Assembly (NCBI RefSeq): GCF_030499535.1 | Contig: NZ_JASTLB010000001.1 | Span: forward strand, 3,782,001-3,846,000 | DNA: 64,000 bases | From: Streptomyces sp. TG1A-8 | GTDB taxonomy: Bacteria; Actinomycetota; Actinomycetes; Streptomycetales; Streptomycetaceae | Reading direction: 5' to 3' | Shown: in pieces, positions 7,944 to 16,114 of the stretch | Numbering within the stretch: the stretch's first letter is position 1 | How the letters are laid out: every line of letters begins with the position of its first letter | The notes under the pieces: generated by a model | Database searches by the model: none | Told to the model about the DNA's origin: nothing | What the model saw: the letters and a program-made list of their open reading frames with translations, nothing else | Program-made: the position numbers and the translations under genes

Positions 7944-9359
7944 TCAGGGGGCGTCCCCCTCTTCTAGGGCGCGAGAGATCAGGTCGTTTGAGTGCTGCTG
8001 ACCGCCCTTAAGGATCTTCGCGTAGAAGCGGTACAGCACAGCGATGCTGTGGCCGGCGCGAGCGGCGACCTCCGCCGGGTCCACCCCCGACTTGATCCAC
8101 AGGGAAACGCCCGCGTGACGGAGGGAGTACGGCACGGCCGCAAGGTCTGATTCGACCTCGCGCGGGGACAGCACCGCCCTCCGCGCTCTCTCCCAGATGT
8201 CGCAGTACTCGGTTGACGGGACGCGCCCGCCCTTGGCAGCTCGGAACAGCCGGCCGTCATCGGCCGTGCCGTAGCGCCTGATGTGCTCCCGGAGCAGATG
8301 CACGAGGACGGGCGGGATAGGCACGGGTCGCGTCGCACCGCGCTTTCGTCGCTTGAGCCCGCGCGTCTCGTACGACGTCCCGTCATCCGTCCACCCACCG
8401 CCCACTTCCGGGCGACTCTCCCCCAGCAGCAGCTCTCCCCACTCGTTCACGGTCTCGGGCGAATTGGGGGGCAAGGTGCAGTCCGATTCCTTGAGCGCGA
8501 CAATTTCACCGGGCCGCATGGCCGCGTAGTAGAGGCACCCGAAGAACGCGTGCAGGTGCTCACCACGTGGCCCGGAGTCACGAACAGCCCCGAGCAGCGA
8601 CCGCGCCAAGGCAGGGTCCGGTACGTACCGGAAATCGATCTCGTCATCGCTCTCGGGAGGCGTCCAGTCGACGCGTGGGAGAGGGTTGGCGGTGAGCAGC
8701 CCTTTTTCCTCCACCGTGTAGCGCAGCACGTTGCTCAATACCATGCGCTTACGCCTGGCCGTGTTCTCAGCAGCTTTGCCCCCGTCCAGGCGGAGTGACA
8801 GGGCTTCCAGCGCCGGCCGTAGTAGCGCGGGGTCTTCGAGATCCTTGACCTTGATGGAGTGCGCGGCGATCCACTCCAAGGCGGCGCGTACGTCCTCCGG
8901 TGGCTCCTCTACCGTATGGCGCTGCACCCAAGCGCCCTCGGGGGAGCGGACCGCGCGGAAAGCCCACTGGTACAGGGCGGCGCGCAGGACCGCCGGGCCC
9001 GGCGCTCCCCTCTTGCTGGTGACAAGCGCGGGGGTGACAACGGCCAGGGACTCCGCGATGCTCGCACGGTGCTTAGCGGCGGCACGCGGCCACTTCATGA
9101 GCACGTATCCCGTGACGTGCTCATACCAGGACGGGGAAGTGCGCGAGGCGAGTTCGCTCGCAGGGAGCCCCGTTTCCTCGTCGAACTGCTGGCGGTCGCG
9201 TAGCGCGGCCATCAGTTCCGCCCGTCGGCCGTCAGCCTGCGGCTTGAGCTTGAAACTGCGCGAGTGCGGTCGCTCGCCCACTCGCCAACGCAGCTCCCAC
9301 GGCTTGGGGCGTCCGGCACGCTTGCGGATAGACCAGATATCGACGTCGTACGTCAGCAT
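7944..9359 (-). CDS. int: Site-specific tyrosine integrase of the AICE
   Basis: A 471-residue tyrosine recombinase that should carry out integration and, with Xis, excision at the tRNA-Ser site. The catalytic residues are visible: Arg282 (AMRPGEIVAL), Arg414 in SLRHAGVS (the first box-II His is replaced by Tyr, YSLRH), His437 (RAGHSIAVL) and a Tyr in LYRFYAKIL (Tyr446, or Tyr443). The N-terminal 60 residues (VDIWSIRKR...KPWELRWRVG) are the arm-binding part usual in actinobacterial integrases. The ATG at 9359 follows TTGGAGACAC. It lies beside attL and downstream of xis, with a hairpin between them. Confidence 0.95.
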   Translation of the reverse strand: MLTYDVDIWSIRKRAGRPKPWELRWRVGERPHSRSFKLKPQADGRRAELMAALRDRQQFDEETGLPASELASRTSPSWYEHVTGYVLMKWPRAAAKHRASIAESLAVVTPALVTSKRGAPGPAVLRAALYQWAFRAVRSPEGAWVQRHTVEEPPEDVRAALEWIAAHSIKVKDLEDPALLRPALEALSLRLDGGKAAENTARRKRMVLSNVLRYTVEEKGLLTANPLPRVDWTPPESDDEIDFRYVPDPALARSLLGAVRDSGPRGEHLHAFFGCLYYAAMRPGEIVALKESDCTLPPNSPETVNEWGELLLGESRPEVGGGWTDDGTSYETRGLKRRKRGATRPVPIPPVLVHLLREHIRRYGTADDGRLFRAAKGGRVPSTEYCDIWERARRAVLSPREVESDLAAVPYSLRHAGVSLWIKSGVDPAEVAARAGHSIAVLYRFYAKILKGGQQHSNDLISRALEEGDAP

Positions 9360-9378
9360 GTGTCTCCAAGCAAAATGA

Positions 9379-9403
9379 GGGGCCCGCGCTCAGCGCGGGC
9401 CCC
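9379..9403 (-). terminator. Hairpin between xis and int
   Basis: GGGGCCCGCGCT and AGCGCGGGCCCC form a 12-bp perfect stem around one base, between the xis stop (9421) and the int start (9359). It may attenuate read-through from xis, keeping integrase and excisionase levels separate. Confidence 0.5.
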
Positions 9404-9420
9404 GGTGAAGCGGTCGGATT

Positions 9421-9609
9421 TTACGCGGCGTGCTGCTCGCAGCGCTCCCACCACGCGTCAAGGTCACTGCGGCGGCAGCGGAGCTGTCCGTTCGGGAGCT
9501 TGATGAGCTTGGGAGCCTTGCCGCGGGCGCGCATGCGGTAGAAGGCGGCGCGGCTCATCTCGATCTCTTCGAGGACTTCGGGGAGCTTGAGCATCTTGGT
9601 GCCAGCCAA
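9421..9609 (-). CDS. xis: Excisionase, helix-turn-helix (Xis)
   Basis: A 62-residue MerR-like winged helix protein of the excisionase/AlpA type. The sequence KLPEVLEEIEMSRAAFYRMR is the helix-turn-helix, and LPNGQLRCRRSDLDAWWERC is the usual wing and C-terminal helix. It should bend DNA at the att site and direct the integrase towards excision. A TTG start at 9609 is supported by AAGGAG 8 bases upstream. It lies just before int in the same direction. Confidence 0.88.
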   Translation of the reverse strand: MAGTKMLKLPEVLEEIEMSRAAFYRMRARGKAPKLIKLPNGQLRCRRSDLDAWWERCEQHAA

Positions 9610-10051
9610 GGCAAAGACTCCTTTTCAGGGTTCGCCGGGGAGGGGTGGACTTCCGGGGGGTGTCCGAGGTACGGATTTCTGCGTCACCGCGTCATCTGCG
9701 TCATTCAGGGGGCTGACCTGCGTGTTTGAGTGACGCAGGGCGTTTTGGGGTGTGTCACCGGTGACGCAGGCTTCCGTCCCCCGGTGACGTGGGTGACGCG
9801 GGGTGACGCACTCGCCGTCCGTCTGCGTCACCGCTCTCGCAGCAGGTCACGGGGTGTTTGCCGTTCGTGGGTGACGCAGGTGACGCAGCGTCTCTTTCCT
9901 TCGGACAAGAGAGGGGGTGGTGTCTGTTGTAGTGCGGCTCAGGGCGTGAAGAAGGAGCCGCTTCGCGGCGCGACCATCGCAGGGCGGCGCCGCCGCCGAA
10001 CAGCAAGAGGAGCACGCCGGCCCGGGGTGCTCCTCTTGCTTGTGTCGGCGG
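9610..10051. repeat. Iteron cluster between rep and xis, candidate replication origin
   Basis: This 442-base gap has no convincing gene. Between 9681 and 9890 the core TGACGC or its complement GCGTCA recurs about ten times, in both orientations (for example near 9681, 9698, 9731, 9762, 9794, 9804, 9825, 9871 and 9880), often as GGTGACGCAG. Two copies are tandem at 9869-9888 and two face each other at 9753-9767. Clustered iterons beside a replication ATPase suggest an origin or a Rep/Int binding array. A short frame here (9625-9831) only translates the repeats. Confidence 0.6.
10002..10040 (-). terminator. Hairpin terminator after the replication ATPase gene
   Basis: AGCAAGAGGAGCAC (10002-10015) pairs perfectly with GTGCTCCTCTTGCT (10027-10040) over 14 bp, 12 bases beyond the stop codon of the leftward rep gene. 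It should separate rep transcription from the iterons and xis. Confidence 0.65.
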
Positions 10052-11530
10052 TCAGAACGCCGGTTCCTGCTCGTGCGTGGGCGGCGGGGCCGGGGGGCGG
10101 GCCATCTCAATGTACCGGGCCGCCTTGGTGCGTCCCCAGTCGATGAGGACGCCCCGGGCGGCGAGGGTGGGCTGAAGGCGCTTGAGGCGGTCTGAGAGGA
10201 CTTTGCCGGTGGTCGGCCAGCCTTTTGGAAGGGGGCGGCAGTCCTCGCCGCTGTAGAGGCCCGTGAGGGCGTGCAGCCACTCGGCAGACGTCATCCGCTC
10301 TTCCGTCCCCGGAGCGATGCCGGCGGCGTGCTTCAGGACGGTCTGCGCCAACAGGTCGCCCTCGATCACGTCGTCGTTGAGGTCGTCCAGGCTGGCGCGG
10401 TAGGCGGCGAGCGCCCCGAACCCGGTGGCCGCATCGAGCTGCGCGCACAGGTGCGCGAAGTCGGCCATCCGCAGGTCGGTCGGAATGTCCGCTTCTGCCG
10501 CGCGGACCTTGACCGTGAGGTCGAGCAGGGAGCCGAGGATGATGGGCAGGGCTTGTGCGTATTCGGCCCACAGTTCCGCTTCGGTGCGCCGGACGCTGGG
10601 ACGTTCCAGGCGCAGCGGAAGGAGCCGTTCGGCAAGGTCGGGCCGGATCACCCCGACGTCGATGCCGGTGAGCAGCAGGGGGCGGCGGTAGCGGGCCCGG
10701 ACCACGTCCCCGTCGGTGTACAGGGCGCGTTTGACGGTTTCGGCGCCGGTGACGATGCAGCACATCGCGTCGGACAGGTCCGGGGCGAGGTGGGAGAGGT
10801 TGTCCAGGGCGGTGACCCATCCGGCGGCCACGGCCGCGATCAGGTTCTCTTCGTCCTTCGGCGCGCGGCGCAGGTCCCCGCTCATGCCCTCGATGATCCG
10901 TACGAGCATCCGCCCGCCGGTGGACTTGCCTGCTCCCTGGGGGCCGGTGAGGAACGGGGCGGGGACGGGCACGGACGGTCCCAGGCAGCCGATCAGCCAC
11001 GCGATGGCCAGGCATTCGGTCTCCGCGTTGGCGAAGTTGCACAGCCTGAGCAGGAGATCGATGCCCTTGCCGTCGGTGTCCTTGGCCGGCATGGGCAATT
11101 CGCCCGTGAGCTGCGTGCGGCGCCAGCACACCTCTGCCGGGTCGGGGGTGCGGATGTCCCAGCCGGTGGGGTGGATGCGGACCGACTGTCCGTCGTCGCG
11201 TCCCAAATCCAGCCACGTTGCCCCGTCGAACCCCGGCGCCACGCGGATGTGCACGGGCTGTACGTCCTGGCTCAGCGCGAGTGCCTCGATCAAGTCGAGT
11301 GCCTCCTTCAAGGCGGTGCCGTTGAAGACGCCGTATCCGTCGCGGAAGAGACCGACCATAAGTTCCTGCCGGTGGCTGCCCGAGGTGCCTTGGGAGCGGA
11401 TCGGGCGGGCCACGGGGTGGCCGTTCTTCTGCGCGTACACGGTCCCGTCAGCGGTGCGGAAGTACCGGAAATGCGACTGGGCGTAATCCGCGATGACATC
11501 GCGGGCAGGAGTCTTGTCGTCCTCGGACAT
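10052..11530 (-). CDS. P-loop ATPase of the AICE replication module (helicase-like Rep)
   Basis: A 492-residue protein with Walker A GPQGAGKST (Lys202) and an acidic Walker-B-like stretch AGWVTALDNLSHL. RYRRPLLLTGIDVGVIRPDLAERLLPLRLE is the sensor/arginine-finger region seen in phage and plasmid primase-associated helicases. It should unwind DNA at the element's origin. The ATG at 11530 is 3 bases after the stop of the prim-pol gene, and weak ribosome binding suggests translational coupling. Together the two proteins make a two-polypeptide version of the primase-helicase fusions of phages. The C-terminal Pro tail is probably disordered. Confidence 0.8.
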   Translation of the reverse strand: MSEDDKTPARDVIADYAQSHFRYFRTADGTVYAQKNGHPVARPIRSQGTSGSHRQELMVGLFRDGYGVFNGTALKEALDLIEALALSQDVQPVHIRVAPGFDGATWLDLGRDDGQSVRIHPTGWDIRTPDPAEVCWRRTQLTGELPMPAKDTDGKGIDLLLRLCNFANAETECLAIAWLIGCLGPSVPVPAPFLTGPQGAGKSTGGRMLVRIIEGMSGDLRRAPKDEENLIAAVAAGWVTALDNLSHLAPDLSDAMCCIVTGAETVKRALYTDGDVVRARYRRPLLLTGIDVGVIRPDLAERLLPLRLERPSVRRTEAELWAEYAQALPIILGSLLDLTVKVRAAEADIPTDLRMADFAHLCAQLDAATGFGALAAYRASLDDLNDDVIEGDLLAQTVLKHAAGIAPGTEERMTSAEWLHALTGLYSGEDCRPLPKGWPTTGKVLSDRLKRLQPTLAARGVLIDWGRTKAARYIEMARPPAPPPTHEQEPAF

Positions 11531-11533
11531 GGC

Positions 11534-12421
11534 TCACAGCCCCAACGTGGCGCGGGCGTTGGCCCACGCGTCCGAGCAGTGCCGGGCCGTCTCGCCCTTG
11601 GTCTGCGCGGCAGCGAACAGCCGCGCCACGTGAGCGTCGGTGAGGCAGGCGCACCGGCCGTGCGTGGACAGCACCGCGAGAAACGTCCGGTACACCGTCG
11701 CGTGAACCGCGCTGCGCGCCTCGGTGATGCGCTGTTCGGCCATCGCGATGCCGCGTTCCAGGTAGGCGGGCGTGCGGTGCCGGCACTCTCCCTCCCCGGC
11801 CCGTGAGGGCACGGCGCCGGCGGGCGGTGCCGGCCGGGCCGGGGAAGGCTTCTTCACCGCGAGCGCGCGCACGGCGTCCGGCAGGTCGACCAGGTGGCCG
11901 GTGCCGGGCCCGAGGTAGCGGGCGTAGGACATGGACGACTTGATGTCGACACCGGGGCGCACCGCGTTGTGTGAGGTCATGACGCCCCGGTAGATCCAGT
12001 GTTCACCGCGCGTCGTCGCCACCGTGCGGGTGGCCGGCAGGGCGGTATGGGCCCACGCGATGGCGTCCGCGTCGTCCAGGTCGACCACGGTTAGCCCGGC
12101 GGCGCCGGGGTGGTAGGCGACGCAGACGGCACGCTGCCACGCCGCCGCCCACGGGGGCGAGACGATGACCGCCGGGTCGGTGGTGGCGGCGGCCCACGCG
12201 TGGCAGACCCCGGGGCAGTCGCAGGGCCCTGGGGTTTTCATGTTCGGCCGGCCGCCGCACGTGTTGCCCGCGCAGGCGGGGCAGTTGCCGAACGGGATTT
12301 TGCCCCGGCGCAGGGGCAGCACCGGCACGCCGGCAGCGGCCAGCGCCAGCGCAGTCGGCAAGGGGTCGGAGAGCGCGCTCACGCCGTCACGCCCTCGCCG
12401 GATCAGGGTCGGTTGCGTCAT
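11534..12421 (-). CDS. Bifunctional DNA primase/polymerase of the AICE
   Basis: A 295-residue prim-pol protein that should prime or replicate the excised element. LALAAAGVPVLPLRRGKIPF is the usual opening. A Cys-rich insert (CPACAGNTCGG, CDCPGVCHAW) can bind zinc. VVDLDDADA at residues about 110-118 holds the catalytic DxD. GVDIKSSMSYARYLGPGTGH carries the third active-site motif. A helical C-terminal domain follows. The ATG at 12421 is chosen because GGAGG stands 9 bases upstream; the frame is open 14 codons further. It is the first gene of the rep operon. Confidence 0.88.
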   Translation of the reverse strand: MTQPTLIRRGRDGVSALSDPLPTALALAAAGVPVLPLRRGKIPFGNCPACAGNTCGGRPNMKTPGPCDCPGVCHAWAAATTDPAVIVSPPWAAAWQRAVCVAYHPGAAGLTVVDLDDADAIAWAHTALPATRTVATTRGEHWIYRGVMTSHNAVRPGVDIKSSMSYARYLGPGTGHLVDLPDAVRALAVKKPSPARPAPPAGAVPSRAGEGECRHRTPAYLERGIAMAEQRITEARSAVHATVYRTFLAVLSTHGRCACLTDAHVARLFAAAQTKGETARHCSDAWANARATLGL

Positions 12422-12461
12422 GCTTGGAGACCTCCACAGGTCAAGTGATTGGCAGGTGGAC

Positions 12462-12504
12462 AAGGGCGGCCCCGCTTCTTTGGAGAGAGGGAGGGGCCGC
12501 CCTT
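12462..12504 (-). terminator. Hairpin between the spd/tra genes and the rep operon
   Basis: AAGGGCGGCCCC (12462-12473) pairs with GGGGCCGCCCTT (12493-12504) over 12 bp, just after the stop of the small zinc protein at 12512 and before the prim-pol start. Confidence 0.6.
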
Positions 12505-12511
12505 GGCGTAG

Positions 12512-12766
12512 CTAGAAGGGCGGTTCGTCGCTGTAGCCGGGCGGGGTGCGACGCGGCCAGCGGGGCAGGGGCAGGAGAGTCATGGCCCACTGCGTCCAGC
12601 AGGGGCAGGGCTCCCAGTCGGTGCCGGCGTACTCGCCGTTATGGTCGCCGTAGTCGCGCGCGATGCCGCCCACTCCGTCGCAGTGGGGGCAATCGGGGCG
12701 AGGGGTGTCGGACAAGGCCAGGGCCCGGCGAGGGCAGTAGGTGACCTTGATACGGAGTCGAATCAC
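12512..12766 (-). CDS. Small AICE protein with paired Cys motifs
   Basis: An 84-residue protein. CPHCDGVGG (residues about 26-34) with CPCW (about 54-57) forms a plausible zinc site. The C-terminal 25 residues are Pro/Arg-rich. Similar small proteins are common beside tra genes in Streptomyces AICEs, but no function is known to me. The GTG at 12766 follows AGGGGAC. Only 17 bases separate it from the upstream membrane-protein gene. Confidence 0.75.
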   Translation of the reverse strand: MIRLRIKVTYCPRRALALSDTPRPDCPHCDGVGGIARDYGDHNGEYAGTDWEPCPCWTQWAMTLLPLPRWPRRTPPGYSDEPPF

Positions 12767-12783
12767 GGATGTAGGTCCCCTCG

Positions 12784-13236
12784 TTAGCCGTAGAACTTGT
12801 TCCGCTTGATCACGGCCTTACGGATGTTGACCGTGGTCCGGCCCTGGTGGCCGCTCGTGCTGAACACCTGCACAGCGATCCATCCGCCGAAGATCACGGT
12901 GGCGAGGATGATCAGCTGTCCGATGAACGCGGTCAGGGCTGCGATGAACGAGGTGAGCAGCAGCAGCCCGCCGCACACCGCGAGGAACCCGACGCCCCCG
13001 AGGGCGATGTTCACCGCCGTGCGGGACACGGCCGGCTTAGCGGCGAACGGCTCCGGCTGAGCCGGTGCCACGGCGTAGCCGGTGACGACACGGCCGTCCG
13101 GCAAGACGACGCTCGCCACGGCCGGGATGTGGCCCGGCTGGACGGGAACGACCGGCGCCGCGTGAACGGCGGGGCTGATCGGGGTGGGCTGGTGCACCAC
13201 GAGGGGCGCGGTCCGGTGGGTGGTGTGTTCGTTCAT
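12784..13236 (-). CDS. Spd-like membrane protein of the AICE
   Basis: A 150-residue protein. The N-terminal 75 residues are Pro/Val/Ala-rich (LVVHQPTPISPAV, RVVTGYAVAPAQP). Two close membrane helices follow at about residues 81-130 (VNIALGGVGFLAVCGGLLLL, IGQLIILATVIFGGWIAVQV), and a basic tail ends it. Proteins of this shape beside tra genes are usually called Spd, for intra-mycelial plasmid spreading; that role is inferred from position. The ATG at 13236 follows GAAGGGAAC. Confidence 0.75.
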   Translation of the reverse strand: MNEHTTHRTAPLVVHQPTPISPAVHAAPVVPVQPGHIPAVASVVLPDGRVVTGYAVAPAQPEPFAAKPAVSRTAVNIALGGVGFLAVCGGLLLLTSFIAALTAFIGQLIILATVIFGGWIAVQVFSTSGHQGRTTVNIRKAVIKRNKFYG

Positions 13237-13250
13237 GGTCGCGGTTCCCT

Positions 13251-13445
13251 TCAGTTGCCGAGGGCGGACAGGGCGTCGGCGGATGCCTGCACGAGGTTGT
13301 GGATGGGCTCGTAGGCGCCGGTGCCGGCGGCGAAGAACCCGAACAGGAACAGCACGAGCGCGGCGCCGCCGCCGGCGTACTTGGTCTTGACCGCGAAGAC
13401 GGAGGCGGCGCCGAACAGCAGCACGGCGGAGATGTTGAGGATCAT
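13251..13445 (-). CDS. Small two-helix membrane protein (Spd-like)
   Basis: A 64-residue protein, mostly hydrophobic: ILNISAVLLFGAASVFAV then GGAALVLFLFGFFAAG, giving two membrane helices and a polar C-terminus. The ATG at 13445 overlaps the stop of the upstream gene by 4 bases. A role in conjugative spreading is inferred from position only. Confidence 0.75.
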   Translation of the reverse strand: MILNISAVLLFGAASVFAVKTKYAGGGAALVLFLFGFFAAGTGAYEPIHNLVQASADALSALGN

Positions 13446-13711
13446 CGGGACCCTTCCGGGGTGTCGGTGCCGGCGCGGTAGATGCGCGCCCAGCGGTTGT
13501 AGAGCCAGCGGCCGGTACGGATGCGCTTGCCGGTGGCGTGGCAGCGGCGGCAGTCCTTGCCGCGCTTGATGCGTCCCTTGCGGTCCGTCTTGAGCGCGTG
13601 GCCCATGCCACGGCAGCGGCGGCAGTCACCGAACGGCGACACCGCACACACACCGACGTAACCAAGGGTGACGGCGAGCAGGCAGGCGATAGCGAGCAGG
13701 GCGGGGGTCAC
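13442..13711 (-). CDS. Small membrane-anchored zinc-motif protein (Spd-like)
   Basis: An 89-residue protein with an N-terminal membrane helix (ALLAIACLLAVTLGYVGVCA). Two motifs follow, CRRCRGMGHA and CRRCHATGKR, which resemble two of the CxxCxGxG repeats of the DnaJ zinc finger. The C-terminus is basic (LYNRWARIYRAG). The GTG at 13711 follows AGGAAGGG. It begins the small-gene cluster downstream of traB, after the repeat-rich region at 13752-13843. Confidence 0.75.
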   Translation of the reverse strand: MTPALLAIACLLAVTLGYVGVCAVSPFGDCRRCRGMGHALKTDRKGRIKRGKDCRRCHATGKRIRTGRWLYNRWARIYRAGTDTPEGSR

Positions 13712-13751
13712 GTGGGGCCCTTCCTGGCGGGTTTTTGGGGTTTGCGCAGGT

Positions 13752-13843
13752 GGGCCGCTATCCGCTAGCGGCCTGATCAGAGGCGGTTTCGGGTGCTAGC
13801 GGGGCCGCTAACGTTAGCGAGGGGTGCCGCTATCGTTAGCGGC
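13752..13843. repeat. Cluster of CCGCTA/TAGCGG inverted repeats, candidate clt
   Basis: Between traB and the next gene lie GCCGCTA (13754-13760), the palindrome CCGCTAGCGG (13762-13771), GCTAGCGG (13795-13802), the 14-bp palindrome CGCTAACGTTAGCG (13806-13819) and the hairpin GCCGCTA-TCGT-TAGCGGC (13826-13843). In characterised Streptomyces conjugative systems the cis-acting clt locus consists of short repeats next to traB that bind the TraB C-terminal winged helix. Position and repetition fit, but the repeat sequence itself is not one I know. The last hairpin could also act as the traB terminator. Confidence 0.55.
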
Positions 13844-13852
13844 CCCGGAGCG

Positions 13853-16033
13853 TCAGCCCGCGTCCCGCTTTCCTTCACGCTCCGCAATCGCGGTGGTGAT
13901 GTGGGAGCGGTCGACACCGCGCCGGTTGACGACCTTGCCGTTCACACGGCGCCCCACCTGAATCGTGGACACGCCGTGCGGCTTGAGCGCGGCTGCCAAT
14001 GCGTCGGGGTCCCATCCGTCGTAGACCTCGGGGCGCAGGTCCGCGAGCCGGGCCACGATGGTTTCCGACCACGCCTTGGCCTCTTTGGCCGGGACCACGG
14101 CGAGGATGTCCGCCAGCAGGTCATAGGCGGCCGTGGTCGGCTCCGGTGCCTCTCCCAGGGCGTGGCCGGCGAGCAGTCCGGCCTTCTCGCGGACGCGGCG
14201 GGCGCGGGCGGCGATGGCTTCGGCGCCGCCCGCGTCGACGTAGACGGAGCGGACGATACGGGCGTCGGAGCCTTCACCCACGAAGTAGTGGATGCCCTTG
14301 TCTCCCCAGGCGAACATGGTTGCCCGCACCCCGCGCTTGTAGGCGGAGGTGCCCAGCACCATGTCGTTCTCCAACTGGCCCATCACCTTCAGGCACCACC
14401 GGGCCGATGCGTTCGCGGAGATGCCGGTGGGCAGCGACTTGGCGTCCGGGCGCTGCGTGGCCAGCAGGACCACGATGCCGGTGGCGGGGCCGCGCTTGAC
14501 CAGGTCGGTGATGATCTCCTCGAACTCCTTGCCGTGCTCGGGGTGCTCGAAGAGGACCTGGCACTCATCCACCCCGACCACGATCGGGTGCAGCCCCAAC
14601 GACCGCTTGTCGGCCAGGGCGCTGGTCACCTTGGACTCCGGGCAGATGTCCCGGGGCAGGGAGCGGATCACCTTCGTGCGCCGGCGCAGTTCCTCGCGCA
14701 GGGCCCGGAAGTCATCCAGGGCGTACTGCACGGGTTCGTCGTCGTCGCCGGCGGCGTGCCGGTAGCCGACCGCGTTGCCCACCGGGTCAAGGTCGCCGGT
14801 GCCCTTCATGTCGTAGGTGTGCAGCTCAGCGCGTGGGTCGAGCGCCGCGATCAGCAGCAGCAAACGCAGGAGGAACGTCTTGCCCATGCGCGGGATGGCG
14901 CCGATGACGCCCGCGATGTACATGAGCGTGACTTCGGTCCACCGGCCGCGCTGGTCGGTGCCGTAGGCGACCGGCTTGAACAGGTCCACGCTGCCGGACT
15001 TCAGCAGCGGCCACGCCGGCTGAGACGCCCTGGACATGTCCTGATCCCCGACCCACAGCACCAGGTGCCCGGTGTGCTCATCCGGCACCGCTTCGGGCCA
15101 CACACACCCGAGCGGGCGGCGCAGACCGGAAGCGAGCCGCTCCCGGCGCTCGATGATGTCCGTCACCGTCACGCCGTAGGGCAAGTTGCCCTCCGCACGC
15201 CAGCCGGGACCGTCGCGGGTGATGGGGGCGGTGAACTCGAACCCGTCCCGCCCCTTGCCCTGCGCCTGAGTGATCGCAGGAATCCCCAGCGCCCCGAGCG
15301 CCCGCAGGACGATGTCACTGGTGAGCTTGGTCGCCTTGGGCAGCTCCACCGCCCGGTGCACGACCGGGGCGTCCGCCCTGCGGCCGGCCGCCCCCAGGGC
15401 GAGGACGACCGCACCCACGGACACGGCTTGCAGCCAGTCGGGCGCCAGCACATAGATGGCGAGCGCCAGACCAGAGCCGACCAGCGCGGCGAGCGCGGCG
15501 ACCAGGGTCCGCAGCCGGACCCGTCCATCACGCTGCCGCGACAGCTTCAGGTACTCGGCAGCGTCCTCACGCCGCACGGCGGCGAGCCGGACCGGTTCGC
15601 CCTCGCGGTCGGCCACCCACCGCATCGTGCCCCCGACCACCTTCGCGGCGCCGGCCGGTGCCTGAAGGGCGAGGCGGGCGGCGTAGACCGGGGCCCGGAG
15701 CGCGTGGTAGCCGGCGGCGTGGGCGTAGTGGCGTGCCACCCACGCGGACGCGGTGCGCAGCTCCGCCGCGGACTTCAGCCAGACCGGCACGACCGCGCGG
15801 CGGCGGGCGCCGGCGAGCCGACCGAGGTAGCCGGGACCGGTAGCCGCGGGGGCGGGCTGGTCGACCATGAGCGGCGTGTCCGGGTCGGCCGGCTCAGGCT
15901 CCGGCGCGGTGGCGGGGGCCGGTTCGCGGGCGGCGCGGGCCTTGTCCAGGTCGACCACGTCGGCGCCGTGGTCGGCGGCCATTTCGGCTTCCAGGCGGTT
16001 GAACAGTTCGTGGTCGTCGTCGGGATGCTTCAC
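13853..16033 (-). CDS. TraB-type FtsK/SpoIIIE DNA translocase (conjugative transfer)
   Basis: A 726-residue protein. A long N-terminal region with membrane segments at about residues 183-215 (LVAALAALVGSGLALAIYVL and following) precedes the motor. Walker A is IPRMGKTF (Lys385), Walker B is IVVGVDECQVLFEH (near residue 488), and LLATQRPDAKSLPTGI is a typical FtsK stretch. The C-terminal 80 residues (PHGVSTIQVGRRVNGKVVNR) look like the winged helix that reads clt repeats. It should pump double-stranded element DNA into the recipient as a hexamer. It lies alone between two hairpins. Confidence 0.93.
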   Translation of the reverse strand: MKHPDDDHELFNRLEAEMAADHGADVVDLDKARAAREPAPATAPEPEPADPDTPLMVDQPAPAATGPGYLGRLAGARRRAVVPVWLKSAAELRTASAWVARHYAHAAGYHALRAPVYAARLALQAPAGAAKVVGGTMRWVADREGEPVRLAAVRREDAAEYLKLSRQRDGRVRLRTLVAALAALVGSGLALAIYVLAPDWLQAVSVGAVVLALGAAGRRADAPVVHRAVELPKATKLTSDIVLRALGALGIPAITQAQGKGRDGFEFTAPITRDGPGWRAEGNLPYGVTVTDIIERRERLASGLRRPLGCVWPEAVPDEHTGHLVLWVGDQDMSRASQPAWPLLKSGSVDLFKPVAYGTDQRGRWTEVTLMYIAGVIGAIPRMGKTFLLRLLLLIAALDPRAELHTYDMKGTGDLDPVGNAVGYRHAAGDDDEPVQYALDDFRALREELRRRTKVIRSLPRDICPESKVTSALADKRSLGLHPIVVGVDECQVLFEHPEHGKEFEEIITDLVKRGPATGIVVLLATQRPDAKSLPTGISANASARWCLKVMGQLENDMVLGTSAYKRGVRATMFAWGDKGIHYFVGEGSDARIVRSVYVDAGGAEAIAARARRVREKAGLLAGHALGEAPEPTTAAYDLLADILAVVPAKEAKAWSETIVARLADLRPEVYDGWDPDALAAALKPHGVSTIQVGRRVNGKVVNRRGVDRSHITTAIAEREGKRDAG

Positions 16034-16060
16034 TGAGACTTCCTTCTCTCGCAGAGGGAA

Positions 16061-16108
16061 GGCGGGGCCCGGTCCGTCGCTGTAGGAGGTGGGCGGACGG
16101 GCCCCGCC
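16061..16108 (-). terminator. Hairpin upstream of traB
   Basis: GGCGGGGCCC (16061-16070) pairs with GGGCCCCGCC (16099-16108), just after the stop of the RRQRL-type gene at 16115 and before the traB start at 16033. Confidence 0.5.
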
Positions 16109-16114
16109 GGGAGT

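Noticed and set aside
9625..9831. A 68-codon minus-strand frame in the iteron region
   Set aside because: Its peptide only repeats VTQ/VTP-like words translated from the iterons.
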